NCBI RefSeq assembly: GCF_014083985.1
Contig: NZ_CP046907.1
Coordinates: forward strand, 4,068,501-4,132,500
Length of the DNA stretch: 64,000 bases
Direction of reading: 5' to 3'
Source: Streptomyces sp. SCUT-3
GTDB taxonomy: Bacteria > Actinomycetota > Actinomycetes > Streptomycetales > Streptomycetaceae
Below the pieces are notes generated by a model, which had not been told where the DNA came from, ran no database searches, and worked only from the letters and a program-made list of their open reading frames with translations. The stretch's first letter is position 1. Every line of letters begins with the position of its first letter. Of this stretch, positions 16,294 through 23,848 are shown piece by piece. A program made the position numbers and the translations under genes.

Positions 16294-16443
16294 GTAGCCC
16301 CTGCGAACAGGGGCCGACGGACACGGACACCGGCCCACACGCCAAGACCACCGGAAGTCGCCTTCGGCTCCTACGACCTGAGGAGGCCGGCTTCGCCGGG
16401 CTGGAACACGCAGGCAGTGTTCCAGCCGCTACAGCTCCAGCGA

Positions 16444-16524
16444 GCCGGGACAGCCGGGACACCCCCGGGACAGCTGTCCCGATTGTTTCTGCAGGTCAGA
16501 GAGATACCGGGACAGCAGGACAGG
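16444..16524. repeat. CCGGGACAG repeat cluster, left end of AICE
   Basis: Four GGGACA copies plus inverted and degenerate copies (TGTCCC, AGGACAGG) within about 80 bp. The same motif clusters at 31788-31905 upstream of xis-int. Could be iterons of a replication origin or regulator sites; not demonstrated. Confidence 0.5.
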
Positions 16525-16642
16525 GCAGACATCGGCGTTTAGGAGGCAGCTAGCCTTCCCACAGGCTCAAGGCGCCGTGCATACACGCGGTGCGGTACCC
16601 GTTCGCACTGCTCCCTGGCCCGAGCACCGCATGTGACAAGCA

Positions 16643-17494
16643 GACCAGTGAGGCTTTTCCATCATCGGTCTGAGCTGGCCAGATGCAGGGTGAGGACGGC
16701 TTGGACGAGGCCGGTGATCCGGGTGGTCGCGCACCGGAGTTTGCGCAGGAGCCGCCAGGACTTGAGGGTGGCGACGGCCTGCTCGACAAGGGCCCGGATC
16801 TTCGCGTGGGACCGGTTGGCTGCCTGCTGGCCCGTGGAGAGGGTCTCCCACCGGCCCCAGTAGGGGACCCGGACCGTTCCGCCGGCACCGCGGTATCCCT
16901 TGTCCGCCCAGCAGCGCGCGCCAGCGCCGGCCAGGGCGTCGACGATGCCGTGCTCGCGGGCCGCGCGGACGTCGTGGACGGCCCCGGGCAGGGCCGGCGA
17001 GGCCCACAGCAGCCGGCCGAAGGGATCGGCCAGGACCTGCACGTTCATCCCGTGCCGCTTGTGCTTCCCCGAGTAGTAGGGCCGGTCGGCGGCGACCCGG
17101 TCGATCGGCAGCAAGGTGCCGTCGAGGATCACGAACGCTTTCAGCGACGCGGCCCGTGCGGCTTCGGCGAGGGTGGGCGCGAGGGCGGCCAGGAGCGTGA
17201 CGGCCTCGGTGATGTACCGGTACGCGGTGGTCGTTCCGATGCCGAACCCGGCCGCGAGCTGGGCATACGGGTGGCCGTTGCGGAGGTGGGCGAGGGTGAG
17301 CAGGGCCTGCCGGCCCGCGCTCAGGCGCCGCCAGCGGGTACCGAGCTCCCGGCGGTGTTCCCGCAGGCGGTCGGAGAGGAAGCGCAGGGCGGAGCTGGAC
17401 ACGTCGACGCCGGACGGGTAGACAAGCACACGAAGCCTCTGGTGGAGACGGTTCTTCTTGGTCGAAAACCCATCTACCAGGGGCTTCACCTGTC
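16643..17494 (-). mobile_element. IS5-family insertion sequence (approximate ends)
   Basis: One transposase gene flanked by weakly matching inverted ends: GACCAGTGAGGC at 16643-16654 and GACAGGTGAAGCC (minus strand) at 17494-17482. The resulting length of about 850 bp suits the IS427/IS1031-type IS5 groups. The ends are imperfect and I found no clear target duplication, so boundaries are tentative. Confidence 0.5.
16662..17429 (-). CDS. IS5-family transposase (DDE_Tnp_4)
   Basis: 255 residues from GTG 17429. An N-terminal helix-turn-helix (LSAGRQALLTLAHLRNGHPYAQLAAGFGIGTTTAYRYITEA) precedes the RNase H-like domain with FVILDGTLLPIDR (first Asp), PGAVHDVRAARE (second Asp) and KIRALVEQAVATLKSW (Glu), so the DDE triad is complete. 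The open frame extends upstream to 17513 but the family-like start is VLVYPSGVDVSS. Probably active or recently active. It lies within the AICE between the left end and the NACHT-like gene. Confidence 0.88.
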   Translation of the reverse strand: MLVYPSGVDVSSSALRFLSDRLREHRRELGTRWRRLSAGRQALLTLAHLRNGHPYAQLAAGFGIGTTTAYRYITEAVTLLAALAPTLAEAARAASLKAFVILDGTLLPIDRVAADRPYYSGKHKRHGMNVQVLADPFGRLLWASPALPGAVHDVRAAREHGIVDALAGAGARCWADKGYRGAGGTVRVPYWGRWETLSTGQQAANRSHAKIRALVEQAVATLKSWRLLRKLRCATTRITGLVQAVLTLHLASSDR

Positions 17495-17799
17495 TGTCAG
17501 CCCAACCGGCCACTCCGAGCGTCAGGTTGGAAAACGCTCAGTGTCCCGACTACTTTTTCAGGGATCTTTCGTTCGTCTGTGAGCACGTAGTGGTGAGGAG
17601 GTGAGACACGGGTTGGCTCTCTCCTCGGTCAGGCAGCTTTGCCCGACCGAGGAGAGGCCTACTCTGTCACCAGTCGAAACGTGAGGCTGGCCTTGCTCTA
17701 GGCATCCATCCCGGACCCTGAGCCCCCCTAAGGAAATCGACCAACAAGTTATTCAACTGACCTAGGATCTACTTCCTATTCCTCGCCAGCTACATCTGA
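17495..17799. other. Intergenic region between the IS and the NACHT-like gene
   Basis: About 300 bp without a gene. It holds a strong hairpin at 17619-17656; base composition falls from G+C-rich on the IS side to A+T-rich on the NTPase side, suggesting an acquisition junction. Confidence 0.6.
17619..17656. terminator. 12-bp perfect hairpin
   Basis: CTCTCCTCGGTC (17619-17630) and GACCGAGGAGAG (17645-17656) form a perfect stem with a 14-nt loop, downstream of the NACHT-like gene on the minus strand. Likely terminator or read-through barrier. Confidence 0.6.
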
Positions 17800-19944
17800 C
17801 TATTTTGTGAAATCAAGGAGCATTTTACTGATTCTCCCCATCGCGCTAGTTTCTTCCAGATCGCGAAGCTGTGATCGAGAAATACCCAACTTTGCGAATT
17901 CAGAAAAATCGAGCAGGTACATGCTCCTTTGTAGCTTCACACAGCCAATATGTTGGAGGAACTCCAGGACCGCCCGGGCACGCTTGTTCGTTCCAATCAC
18001 TAGGTTATCCATCATAGGCTGATAGACGGCAGCTTCGCGTCGCTTCGCATCCTTGAATCGCAGGACAATCCTACGAAATTCGAGGTAAAGAGCTGACGCT
18101 TCTCGCGCTTCTGATGCCAACTTCGTAAAGTCCAGATCCTTCCTGTATCTGGACCAAGGAAACGGCAGCTCGTCGTCACAGACAATTAGCATGTCAGCCG
18201 ATTCCACTTGGATTTTTACATTGTCACTAGTCACCGACTTTGCCGCGATGAATACCGGCAGGCCCTCCTTCTCTGCATAGACCTGCAATTCATTCGATGA
18301 CACCATGAGGTCGCCGCATGAAATATAAACACGCGGGCCAAATTTGAACGATCGGTGGTCTCCTCCGAGGATCACCTCAGGCACTTCCCAAATATCAGTA
18401 TGGCTCAACTCGCGTGGAAAGGAAAGAGTAGTGGTCCCTTCGTGAGACAGGAAATTAAGGGGGCGCATCACAGAATCACCGTTCGGACGTGATGCTACAA
18501 AGGTCGCTCTCAATCGATTGCCGAGCCGGCCGATAGTCATATGCAGTTCGTCTTCCGATTCGCACATTGACTTAAACGACTCGTAGAGAGCGCCAATCTC
18601 CTCGGAATGACAGGATGATACTTTTTCGGAATCCTCCGCTCCCAATGCGTGAGAAAAATATCCGAACATAGGGGAGTGTTTCCAGTCCGACGAAAGGAGG
18701 CTTTTCCGGATGGCCTGCAGTGATCTTCCCGGCGTTATAGGACTTGTCAAGGATCTAGCTGTCACATAGTCACGGAAGATGACATTGAACCACAAATCGC
18801 CACGTAGGAATGGGTGATTTACCAATTGAGCTTCTACGGCACTCTCGTAGGGATCACGCAATTCCGTTGGCAGTGTAACCGGGAGGTCCAAATCCAGCAG
18901 GAGATTTTCAACGTAGTCCAACAAGCGCGCGCACTGCTCTTCGGCTGAGTACAGGTTAGCTTCAATCGAAGAGTTCCCGTGCTGCTGAAACTCGTTTGTC
19001 TCTTTAAATTGCTGAACGAATTTATCCTGCTCGCGAGACAGGAGTTGGTCAATCACATTTGCAACGAGATTCCAATGCGCCAATCCTGACCTGCTGGACT
19101 CGTCAATATTCTTACTCAGGGTTGCAAAATTACCCACGGCCAAGTATTCGGCCGCAACGTCCAATACTGGAGCGTACCCGAGAAACTCTCGTACTGCCGC
19201 CTCTGACCAAATATTTTCTGTTTTGCGAGTTAGTGCTGAAGCGAGAGCTTTAAAGAGTTGATCCCGCGCTACTTCGTAAGGTCGAAGATACTTGCGGTGG
19301 ACCATCTCCTTGCCTTGAATGCTGTAGACTTCACACACCTTTCTGTCGAGATAGTTCTCGGCTTGCTTCTCATTGAACGGCTGGATCTCAAAGTGAGAAT
19401 ACTGAAGATTGCGTTCTGTGAATACCTCTTGCAGTGATCGAGCGCTCTCCGCGCGCGAAAATACAACGATAGCGGGTCCTCCTGTTATCTGGGAAGCTGT
19501 GTCAGCGAGGCCGCGGACGAACGCACGGAAATTAGCTTGCCCAGACCTCACCTCGGCTTCATCCAGAGCGTCAATAAGAAGAGTTGCATTGGAATTCAAC
19601 AAAGCTTCGGAAAACTCAGCATTCTTGCGAATTCCAAGCGACTTGGCTAGAGAACCCTCCAGTGTGGCATCCCCAACTTGCAGCCTTGAGAGATCGAGAA
19701 CAGGGGCCTTAAGTAGGTTTCCGATGTAAGCGGCGGCGGTGCTCTTTCCCACCGCTGCTGGGGCTGTAACCAGAAGCAAAGATGGAGTTAGAGGAGCACA
19801 GCTTTGCACTTCGCGAACTTCGGGTACTTCGTAATTAGAGTTGGCTTCACGTTCTTCGTGGATTCCGTATTCAGTTGACTGCAGTCCAAGCCAATCGCGC
19901 TGCACGCTGAGGGTGTGGCAGAGATCAGAGAGAAGCAATTTCAA
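17800..19944 (-). CDS. NACHT-like STAND NTPase, A+T-rich AICE cargo (candidate defence protein)
   Basis: 714 residues. About 55 N-terminal residues precede a P-loop APAAVGKST (61-69). Walker B plus the NACHT acidic hallmark reads TLLIDALDEA (121-130), then the sensor-like IVVFSRAES (160-167) and FEIQPFNEKQAENYLD, the usual NACHT order. The C-terminal 450 residues have no recognised domain; a Gly-rich beta-like stretch (FKFGPRVYISCGDLMVSS) suggests a ligand-binding or repeat module. No separate effector domain is visible. TTG start with GGAAGGG upstream. Base composition and codon use are far more A+T-rich than all neighbours, indicating recent transfer. NACHT proteins in bacteria are often anti-phage; that role here is inferred. 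Confidence 0.7.
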   Translation of the reverse strand: MKLLLSDLCHTLSVQRDWLGLQSTEYGIHEEREANSNYEVPEVREVQSCAPLTPSLLLVTAPAAVGKSTAAAYIGNLLKAPVLDLSRLQVGDATLEGSLAKSLGIRKNAEFSEALLNSNATLLIDALDEAEVRSGQANFRAFVRGLADTASQITGGPAIVVFSRAESARSLQEVFTERNLQYSHFEIQPFNEKQAENYLDRKVCEVYSIQGKEMVHRKYLRPYEVARDQLFKALASALTRKTENIWSEAAVREFLGYAPVLDVAAEYLAVGNFATLSKNIDESSRSGLAHWNLVANVIDQLLSREQDKFVQQFKETNEFQQHGNSSIEANLYSAEEQCARLLDYVENLLLDLDLPVTLPTELRDPYESAVEAQLVNHPFLRGDLWFNVIFRDYVTARSLTSPITPGRSLQAIRKSLLSSDWKHSPMFGYFSHALGAEDSEKVSSCHSEEIGALYESFKSMCESEDELHMTIGRLGNRLRATFVASRPNGDSVMRPLNFLSHEGTTTLSFPRELSHTDIWEVPEVILGGDHRSFKFGPRVYISCGDLMVSSNELQVYAEKEGLPVFIAAKSVTSDNVKIQVESADMLIVCDDELPFPWSRYRKDLDFTKLASEAREASALYLEFRRIVLRFKDAKRREAAVYQPMMDNLVIGTNKRARAVLEFLQHIGCVKLQRSMYLLDFSEFAKLGISRSQLRDLEETSAMGRISKMLLDFTK

Positions 19945-20179
19945 TCGCCCTTCCGGTGTGATCTATATAGCAAAGTTAGTACTAGCAGCTCGGCGGGCTC
20001 TCCGCATGCTGAATCAGATATCTAAAGGTATGTCTTGATTGGTCGCATACGTGACTATTTTTATTTTCTGGGACTAGATGCGCCATTTGTCAAATTGATA
20101 GATGATTGGAGATTCTTAATACTTTTGAGCAACGAAGAGCTGAGTTGGGCAGGGTCAGGTGCACATCTGGGCGCGTAAC
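19945..20179. promoter_or_regulatory. A+T-rich divergent promoter region
   Basis: Region between the NACHT-like gene (minus) and the GntR-Nudix gene (plus). On the minus strand a TATATA sequence about 20 bp upstream of the TTG start could serve as a -10 element. An A/T-rich run (TATTTTTATTTTC) lies near 20055. No open reading frame of note. Confidence 0.4.
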
Positions 20180-20193
20180 CTGGTGTGCACCAG
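20180..20193. promoter_or_regulatory. Operator-like palindrome before the GntR-Nudix gene
   Basis: CTGGTGTGCACCAG, 6-bp perfect arms, 16 bp upstream of the GTG start. Similar palindromes occur in the tra promoter region (22329-22340). Likely autoregulatory site. Confidence 0.6.
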
Positions 20194-20208
20194 TGAAGCG
20201 AGTCGGGA

Positions 20209-21003
20209 GTGTGCAAGGGGATGGGCACGACGACGGCGCGGGTTGAGGCCGCGATCCGTGGGCGGATCACATCGGGAGAACTGGAGCCGGGTGCCAAGTT
20301 GCCGTCCGAGCGCACGCTGACGAAGGAGCTGTCGGCCGGCCGCACGACCATCCGCGCAGTGCTTGCGAGGCTCGTGACCGAGGGGTTGGTGGAGGCGCAG
20401 CATGGGCGAGGGTACTTCGTGGCCAAGATGCCGACGGTGAGTCGAAGCGTAGTCAGTAACCCGGCGGTAGAGCTGGAGCCTTGGAAGATCCATGGTGAGC
20501 GGCGGATTTACGACAACCGCTGGGTGAAGCTGGACCTGGTCGACGTCGAGCCCCCGGGCACTGAGCGGTTCGAGCACCACGTGGTGCGGCTTCACCACGT
20601 CGCCATTTCTGCAGTGTTGGACGACCAGGACCGCGTTCTCATGCTCTGGCGCTACCGCTTCGTTCCGCAGAAGTGGGGGTGGGAGCTCCCCGGTGGAATC
20701 GTGGATGCGGGCGAGGACGCTCACAGCGCCGCGCTGCGGGAGGTGGAGGAAGAGACCGGCTGGCGGCCGGTGTCGCTCAAGCACGTGACCACCTATGAGC
20801 CCATGGTGGGGATGGTGGAGTCGCCCCACGAAATCTTCGTGGGGCGAGGTGCTGAGCACGTGGGAGAGCCCACCGACGCCGAAGAGTCCGGCCACGTCGC
20901 GTGGATTCCGCTCAAGGACGTGCCGACGCTCATGGCCCGCGGTGAGCTGCTGGGGTCCGGCACCCTCGTGGCACTCCTGTACCTGCTGGCCTCAAGGGAG
21001 TAG
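20209..21003 (+). CDS. GntR winged-helix / Nudix hydrolase fusion (KorSA-Pif-like regulator)
   Basis: 264 residues. Residues 1-75 form a GntR winged helix (LEPGAKLPSERTLTKELSAGRTTIRAVLARLVTEGLVE ... HGRGYFV). Residues about 90-260 are a Nudix domain with a complete Nudix box GGIVDAGEDAHSAALREVEEETGW region (G-x5-E-x7-REVEEETGW). In pSAM2 the transfer repressor KorSA is a GntR protein and the immunity factor Pif is a Nudix protein; this single protein combines both folds. It probably represses the transfer promoter and may give element immunity. GTG 20209 chosen with GGGAG upstream; ATG 20221 is the alternative. Converges with the XRE gene (2 bp between stops). Confidence 0.85.
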   Translation: MCKGMGTTTARVEAAIRGRITSGELEPGAKLPSERTLTKELSAGRTTIRAVLARLVTEGLVEAQHGRGYFVAKMPTVSRSVVSNPAVELEPWKIHGERRIYDNRWVKLDLVDVEPPGTERFEHHVVRLHHVAISAVLDDQDRVLMLWRYRFVPQKWGWELPGGIVDAGEDAHSAALREVEEETGWRPVSLKHVTTYEPMVGMVESPHEIFVGRGAEHVGEPTDAEESGHVAWIPLKDVPTLMARGELLGSGTLVALLYLLASRE

Positions 21004-21005
21004 CC

Positions 21006-22139
21006 CTACAACTCGCCGGTGAGCTGCTCGATCCGGCGGCGGTGACGTACGGAGCCGGTCCTGTTGGCCAGCAGGCGGGCTTGCTGGAGGTGGGTCCTGG
21101 CTTCCTCGTGTTCTCCGCGAACCAGGTGGGCTTGGGCCAGGTCGCACCGAAGGCCGGAAGCTGCTCGTACGAAGGTGGGGTCCATCGCAGCGAGTGCGTC
21201 GTAGGAGGCTGTCACGGCGTCGTCGTTGCCCAGGAGCACGAGGGCGTTTCCTCGCCACCGGGCGAGGTGCGCCCTGTTGAGGAAGATGCTGGGCATGTCC
21301 GAGTCCCGTGCTTCTTCACCGCCCGGTAGAACCGCGGCGGCCGCGTCCAGCGCCTGGCGGCACTCGTCTGGCCGCCCGGCTCGCGCGCACAGTTCTGCCT
21401 CTGCTGCGTAGAGCCATGCGGTGAGTCGGGGGGACAGTCGTGTTCCTCCGGCTTGCCGTGCGTCTCGTATCAGCTCCACACCGAGCTCCGGCCGCCCGGC
21501 GTCAGCCAGGACGTAAGCCTGCTCTCCCTTGGCGTGGGCCAAGTACATCGGCTCGTCGGCTTCCTGGGCTGCCCGTTTGCCCAGTTCGTAGTTACGCCAG
21601 GCCCGGTCGACGGCTCCGGCGTCCAGCGCCTGCCAGGCCGCGAGCGTTGCTGCGCCGGCGAGGGCGCGGGCGATGGGGCGCCGGGTTCCGGGGAGGACGG
21701 CGAAAGTCAGGGCTTCCTCGAGTGCCGCGAGGTGGCCGGCCATTTGGTCCACGAGGCTCGCGGCGCCCATCTGTCTGTCCATGGAACGCAGGAGCTCGGT
21801 CTGGTTCATGAACGTGTCCACCATGGTGAGGCTGACGCTGCGGGCCGAATCCACCCGGCTGATCAGTTCCTCGTAGCCGTCGACGGGGGCCGCTGCGAGA
21901 GGCCGCGGTTCTTCCTTGAAGAGTTCGCGGTCGGTCATCCCCAGCAGTGCCCGTAGGACGGCTGCGTATCGGGACGAGACTGTGCGCCGGCCGTTCTCCC
22001 ACTCGGAGACGTAGACGCGCAGGCTCGCCGTCGAGGCAACGTCCAGCACGTGCTGCCGAGCATGGCGCTCGATCTCGCGCACCAGCCGTTCCTGCGACCA
22101 CCCTCGTGCCTTGCGAGCCTGCCGCAGTTTCTCGCTCAT
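21006..22139 (-). CDS. XRE-family regulator with TPR-like C-terminal domain
   Basis: 377 residues. An N-terminal helix-turn-helix (KLRQARKARGWSQERLVREIERHAR ... VYVSEWENGRRTVS) is followed by about 280 residues of helical repeats resembling tetratricopeptides (AWRNYELGKRAAQEADEPMYLAHAKGEQAYVL; GNALVLLGNDDAVTASYDALAAMDP). This architecture is common in Streptomyces plasmid and AICE regulators and in quorum-type regulators that bind peptides or partners through TPRs. It is transcribed towards the GntR-Nudix gene. Its own operator may be the inverted repeat at 22210-22240. Confidence 0.82.
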   Translation of the reverse strand: MSEKLRQARKARGWSQERLVREIERHARQHVLDVASTASLRVYVSEWENGRRTVSSRYAAVLRALLGMTDRELFKEEPRPLAAAPVDGYEELISRVDSARSVSLTMVDTFMNQTELLRSMDRQMGAASLVDQMAGHLAALEEALTFAVLPGTRRPIARALAGAATLAAWQALDAGAVDRAWRNYELGKRAAQEADEPMYLAHAKGEQAYVLADAGRPELGVELIRDARQAGGTRLSPRLTAWLYAAEAELCARAGRPDECRQALDAAAAVLPGGEEARDSDMPSIFLNRAHLARWRGNALVLLGNDDAVTASYDALAAMDPTFVRAASGLRCDLAQAHLVRGEHEEARTHLQQARLLANRTGSVRHRRRIEQLTGEL

Positions 22140-22209
22140 CAGCTGCGCCCCCGTGCTGGTCGGTCCGACTGCCGTGCACAGCAGGATGCCCGAAGAAGCC
22201 GCAGGTCGT

Positions 22210-22240
22210 CAGGGGTTAACACGCACGGGGTTAACCCCTG
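22210..22240. promoter_or_regulatory. Inverted repeat upstream of the XRE gene
   Basis: CAGGGGTTAAC (22210-22220) and GTTAACCCCTG (22230-22240), perfect 11-bp arms with a 9-bp spacer, 70 bp upstream of the XRE start. Likely operator for the XRE protein or another AICE regulator. Confidence 0.6.
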
Positions 22241-22321
22241 TTGGCTACCGGGGCCTCGTCCACCAGGGGTTTCCTGACACTGTCGCCGATCACCGAGAGC
22301 AACTGGTCGGAGACTCATTTC

Positions 22322-22362
22322 TTGACAGTGGTGCGCACCAGTTGCTGTACTGATGCGCACCA
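22322..22362 (+). promoter_or_regulatory. Candidate tra/spd operon promoter with embedded operators
   Basis: TTGACA (22322-22327), an 18-bp spacer, then TGTACT (22346-22351) reads as a sigma-70-type promoter pointing to the transfer operon. The spacer contains the perfect palindrome TGGTGCGCACCA (22329-22340), and TGATGCGCACCA at 22351-22362 repeats it 22 bp on, two helical turns away. Similar to the palindrome before the GntR-Nudix gene, implying repression by that protein. Confidence 0.6.
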
Positions 22363-22463
22363 GTTGGGGAGTGGTTCCGGCGGGCTTCTTCGGCCTGCTG
22401 GAGCCCCATGCCCACACCGGAGCGCCCGGAGGGCCCCGTGAGACGGGCCCGAAGGAAGCGCTC

Positions 22464-22483
22464 GTTCCTTGAGAACTGAACAG
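22464..22483 (+). promoter_or_regulatory. rRNA-spacer/boxA-like leader motif
   Basis: GTTCCTTGAGAACTGAACAG closely resembles the TTGAGAACTCAACAG sequence of Streptomyces rRNA leaders and spacers (recalled, not searched). It is in the transcribed leader of the tra operon and could act in antitermination. Confidence 0.4.
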
Positions 22484-22711
22484 TGAACTTGCGACGGGGT
22501 GAGAGTCCCCGTCCCCGCGACGGCCGGGTGATGCCGTCGGCGGCACGTTCCGTGCACCGGCTCTGGAGAACACGCGGACCACCTCGCGTGCCACCCGCTG
22601 CAAGCCGCCCTGCTGGCGTCAGAGCAGAGACAACGATGACGCTGCCGAACGCAGGCTCGGTACGCCCCTGGCAGGGCAAGCCCTGCAGGCCCGCACGACG
22701 GGCTACCACCG

Positions 22712-22900
22712 ATGCACTTCCCGGCCGGCCCCCGCGACAGGGCGGCCGGTTCGCCTGTCGGCCGTACGACGGACTGGCAGTTGCCCGCGCTGCTCAAGCC
22801 CTGCGGCCTGAGCAGCAAGGGGAGCCACGGTCCGGCTCCGTCCACCGACATGCAGAAGGGCGCGCCCTCCGCCTGGCAGCTTCCGGGCGCGCCCTCGTGA
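22712..22900 (+). CDS. Possible 62-residue leader ORF
   Basis: Reads MHFPAGPRDRAAGSPVGRTT onward, ending just before the first tra-operon gene. No ribosome site of note and no recognised domain. Its 3' end overlaps the hairpin at 22857-22895, so translation could influence folding. Weakly supported. Confidence 0.2.
   Translation: MHFPAGPRDRAAGSPVGRTTDWQLPALLKPCGLSSKGSHGPAPSTDMQKGAPSAWQLPGAPS
22857..22895 (+). terminator. 11-bp hairpin before the first tra-operon gene
   Basis: AGGGCGCGCCC (22857-22867) pairs with GGGCGCGCCCT (22885-22895). It lies directly upstream of the AGGAGG site of the next gene, so it may be an attenuator rather than an end-of-operon terminator. Confidence 0.5.
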
Positions 22901-22916
22901 CCCCCAGGAGGGATCA

Positions 22917-23117
22917 ATGAGGAGCGTATTCGGCTCCCGCAGTTCCGACCAGTCCCAGGCGGGCAACGGCCCGTCGCCGGAGGCCCAGCGGCTGCTGGAC
23001 GAGGCGGCCAAGGACTACGCCAAGCACAACAGCGCCGAGACGCAGGCGGCCTACCGCGAGCAGCTCGGCCAGGTCATCACGAACGGCAACGCGCAGGCCG
23101 GCTCCGCCCGGCGCTGA
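22917..23117 (+). CDS. Small acidic AICE protein, function unknown
   Basis: 66 residues, ATG with a strong AGGAGG site 6 bp upstream, the best ribosome site in the operon. The sequence (PEAQRLLDEAAKDYAKHNSAETQAAYREQLGQVI) predicts two helices and no TM segment. Not recognised beyond being a typical first gene of Streptomyces element spread operons. Followed by a hairpin-containing gap of 165 bp. Confidence 0.7.
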   Translation: MRSVFGSRSSDQSQAGNGPSPEAQRLLDEAAKDYAKHNSAETQAAYREQLGQVITNGNAQAGSARR

Positions 23118-23205
23118 CCGCTGCCCGTACGTCACCCGCCTCCGGCGCGGTGGCCGGCCCCGCCCAGGGGCGGCCGCCGCGCCGGTTGGCGCACCCACAG
23201 GACTT

Positions 23206-23249
23206 GCCCGGGGCGGCCCACTCCCGACCAAGGACCGACCGCCCCGGGC
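23206..23249 (+). repeat. Hairpin leader, copy A
   Basis: GCCCGGGGCGGCC pairs with GACCGCCCCGGGC (one mismatch). The hairpin and the following stretch to the AGGAG site are nearly identical to copy B at 29824-29893. Each copy precedes a gene (23283 and 29904). Confidence 0.85.
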
Positions 23250-23282
23250 TTCCCCGTCCGATTCACGACAGGAGCACTCCCT

Positions 23283-23579
23283 ATGAGGAGCTTCATCGGC
23301 CGCCACCAGGCCGTCACCGACGACGACTTCTTCGAACTCGCCCTGGGCACCCCGCTGGAATTGTGGCTGGGGGAGGAGGGCGAGAGCGACGAGGAGCGCG
23401 CGGCCCGTCTGGACGCGGCGCGCGACATCCTCGCCGACGACCCCGGCCTGTACGACCGCGCGGTCCGCGCGGCGGTGCGGGCCGTCGAGCACGACGCCCC
23501 GCACCTCCTGGTCCTGCCGATCACCCCGCGCCCGGTCGCGGCCGGGCGCCGCGCGGTCTGGAAGCAGGTGGCCGCGTGA
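23283..23579 (+). CDS. Hypothetical AICE protein
   Basis: 98 residues, soluble, acidic N-terminal half (DDDFFELALGTPLELWLGEEGESDEERAARLDAARDIL) and basic C-terminus. ATG with GACAGGAG upstream, within the duplicated leader. Unrecognised fold. The next gene begins inside its stop codon (GTGA), opening a run of overlapping genes through 25873. Confidence 0.7.
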   Translation: MRSFIGRHQAVTDDDFFELALGTPLELWLGEEGESDEERAARLDAARDILADDPGLYDRAVRAAVRAVEHDAPHLLVLPITPRPVAAGRRAVWKQVAA

Positions 23580-23848
23580 CCACCCCGGAGAACACCGCCC
23601 CGGCACGCTGCCGGGCCGCCCACCCCGACGACCCCACCGCCTGCACGGGCGCGGGGGACGCCGCGGTGGTCGCCGACCGCACCGGCACCCGCGTCCCCGG
23701 CTGTGTGCTGCACGCCGCCCGGATGCTGGCCTCCCTGGACGGCGGCACCGTCCACCCCGGGAGCGTTCACGGCGCCGCGACCGATGTTCACCGCCTCGCC
23801 GCGAGCACGCCGCCGTTCGCTTGGTGGCAGGACGGGGGTGCCCAGTGA
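23576..23848 (+). CDS. Hypothetical AICE protein
   Basis: 90 residues, beginning GTGACCACC within the stop of the previous gene. Two Cys and several His (RCRAAHPDDPTACTG; PGCVLHAARML; VHRLAAS) might bind metal, but spacing matches no known finger. Ends in an overlap with the DUF2637-type gene. Function unknown. Confidence 0.65.
   Translation: MTTPENTAPARCRAAHPDDPTACTGAGDAAVVADRTGTRVPGCVLHAARMLASLDGGTVHPGSVHGAATDVHRLAASTPPFAWWQDGGAQ

Larger units (their letters stand above)
22363..22916. other. Long leader of the transfer operon
   Basis: About 550 bp between the candidate promoter and the first well-supported gene. Contents: an rRNA-leader-like sequence (22464-22483), a small hairpin GACGGGG / CCCCGTC just after it, a weak 62-codon frame (22712-22900) and an 11-bp hairpin (22857-22895). 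The long structured leader suggests post-initiation control. Confidence 0.5.

Noticed and set aside
16159..16542. 127-codon ORF across the left attachment site
   Set aside because: Overlaps the tRNA fragment, arm site and repeat cluster; no start signal or domain.
22483..22920. 145-codon ORF in the transfer-operon leader
   Set aside because: No ribosome site, Arg/Pro-rich, overlaps two hairpins and ends within the next gene's start; kept only the shorter frame as a weak possibility.
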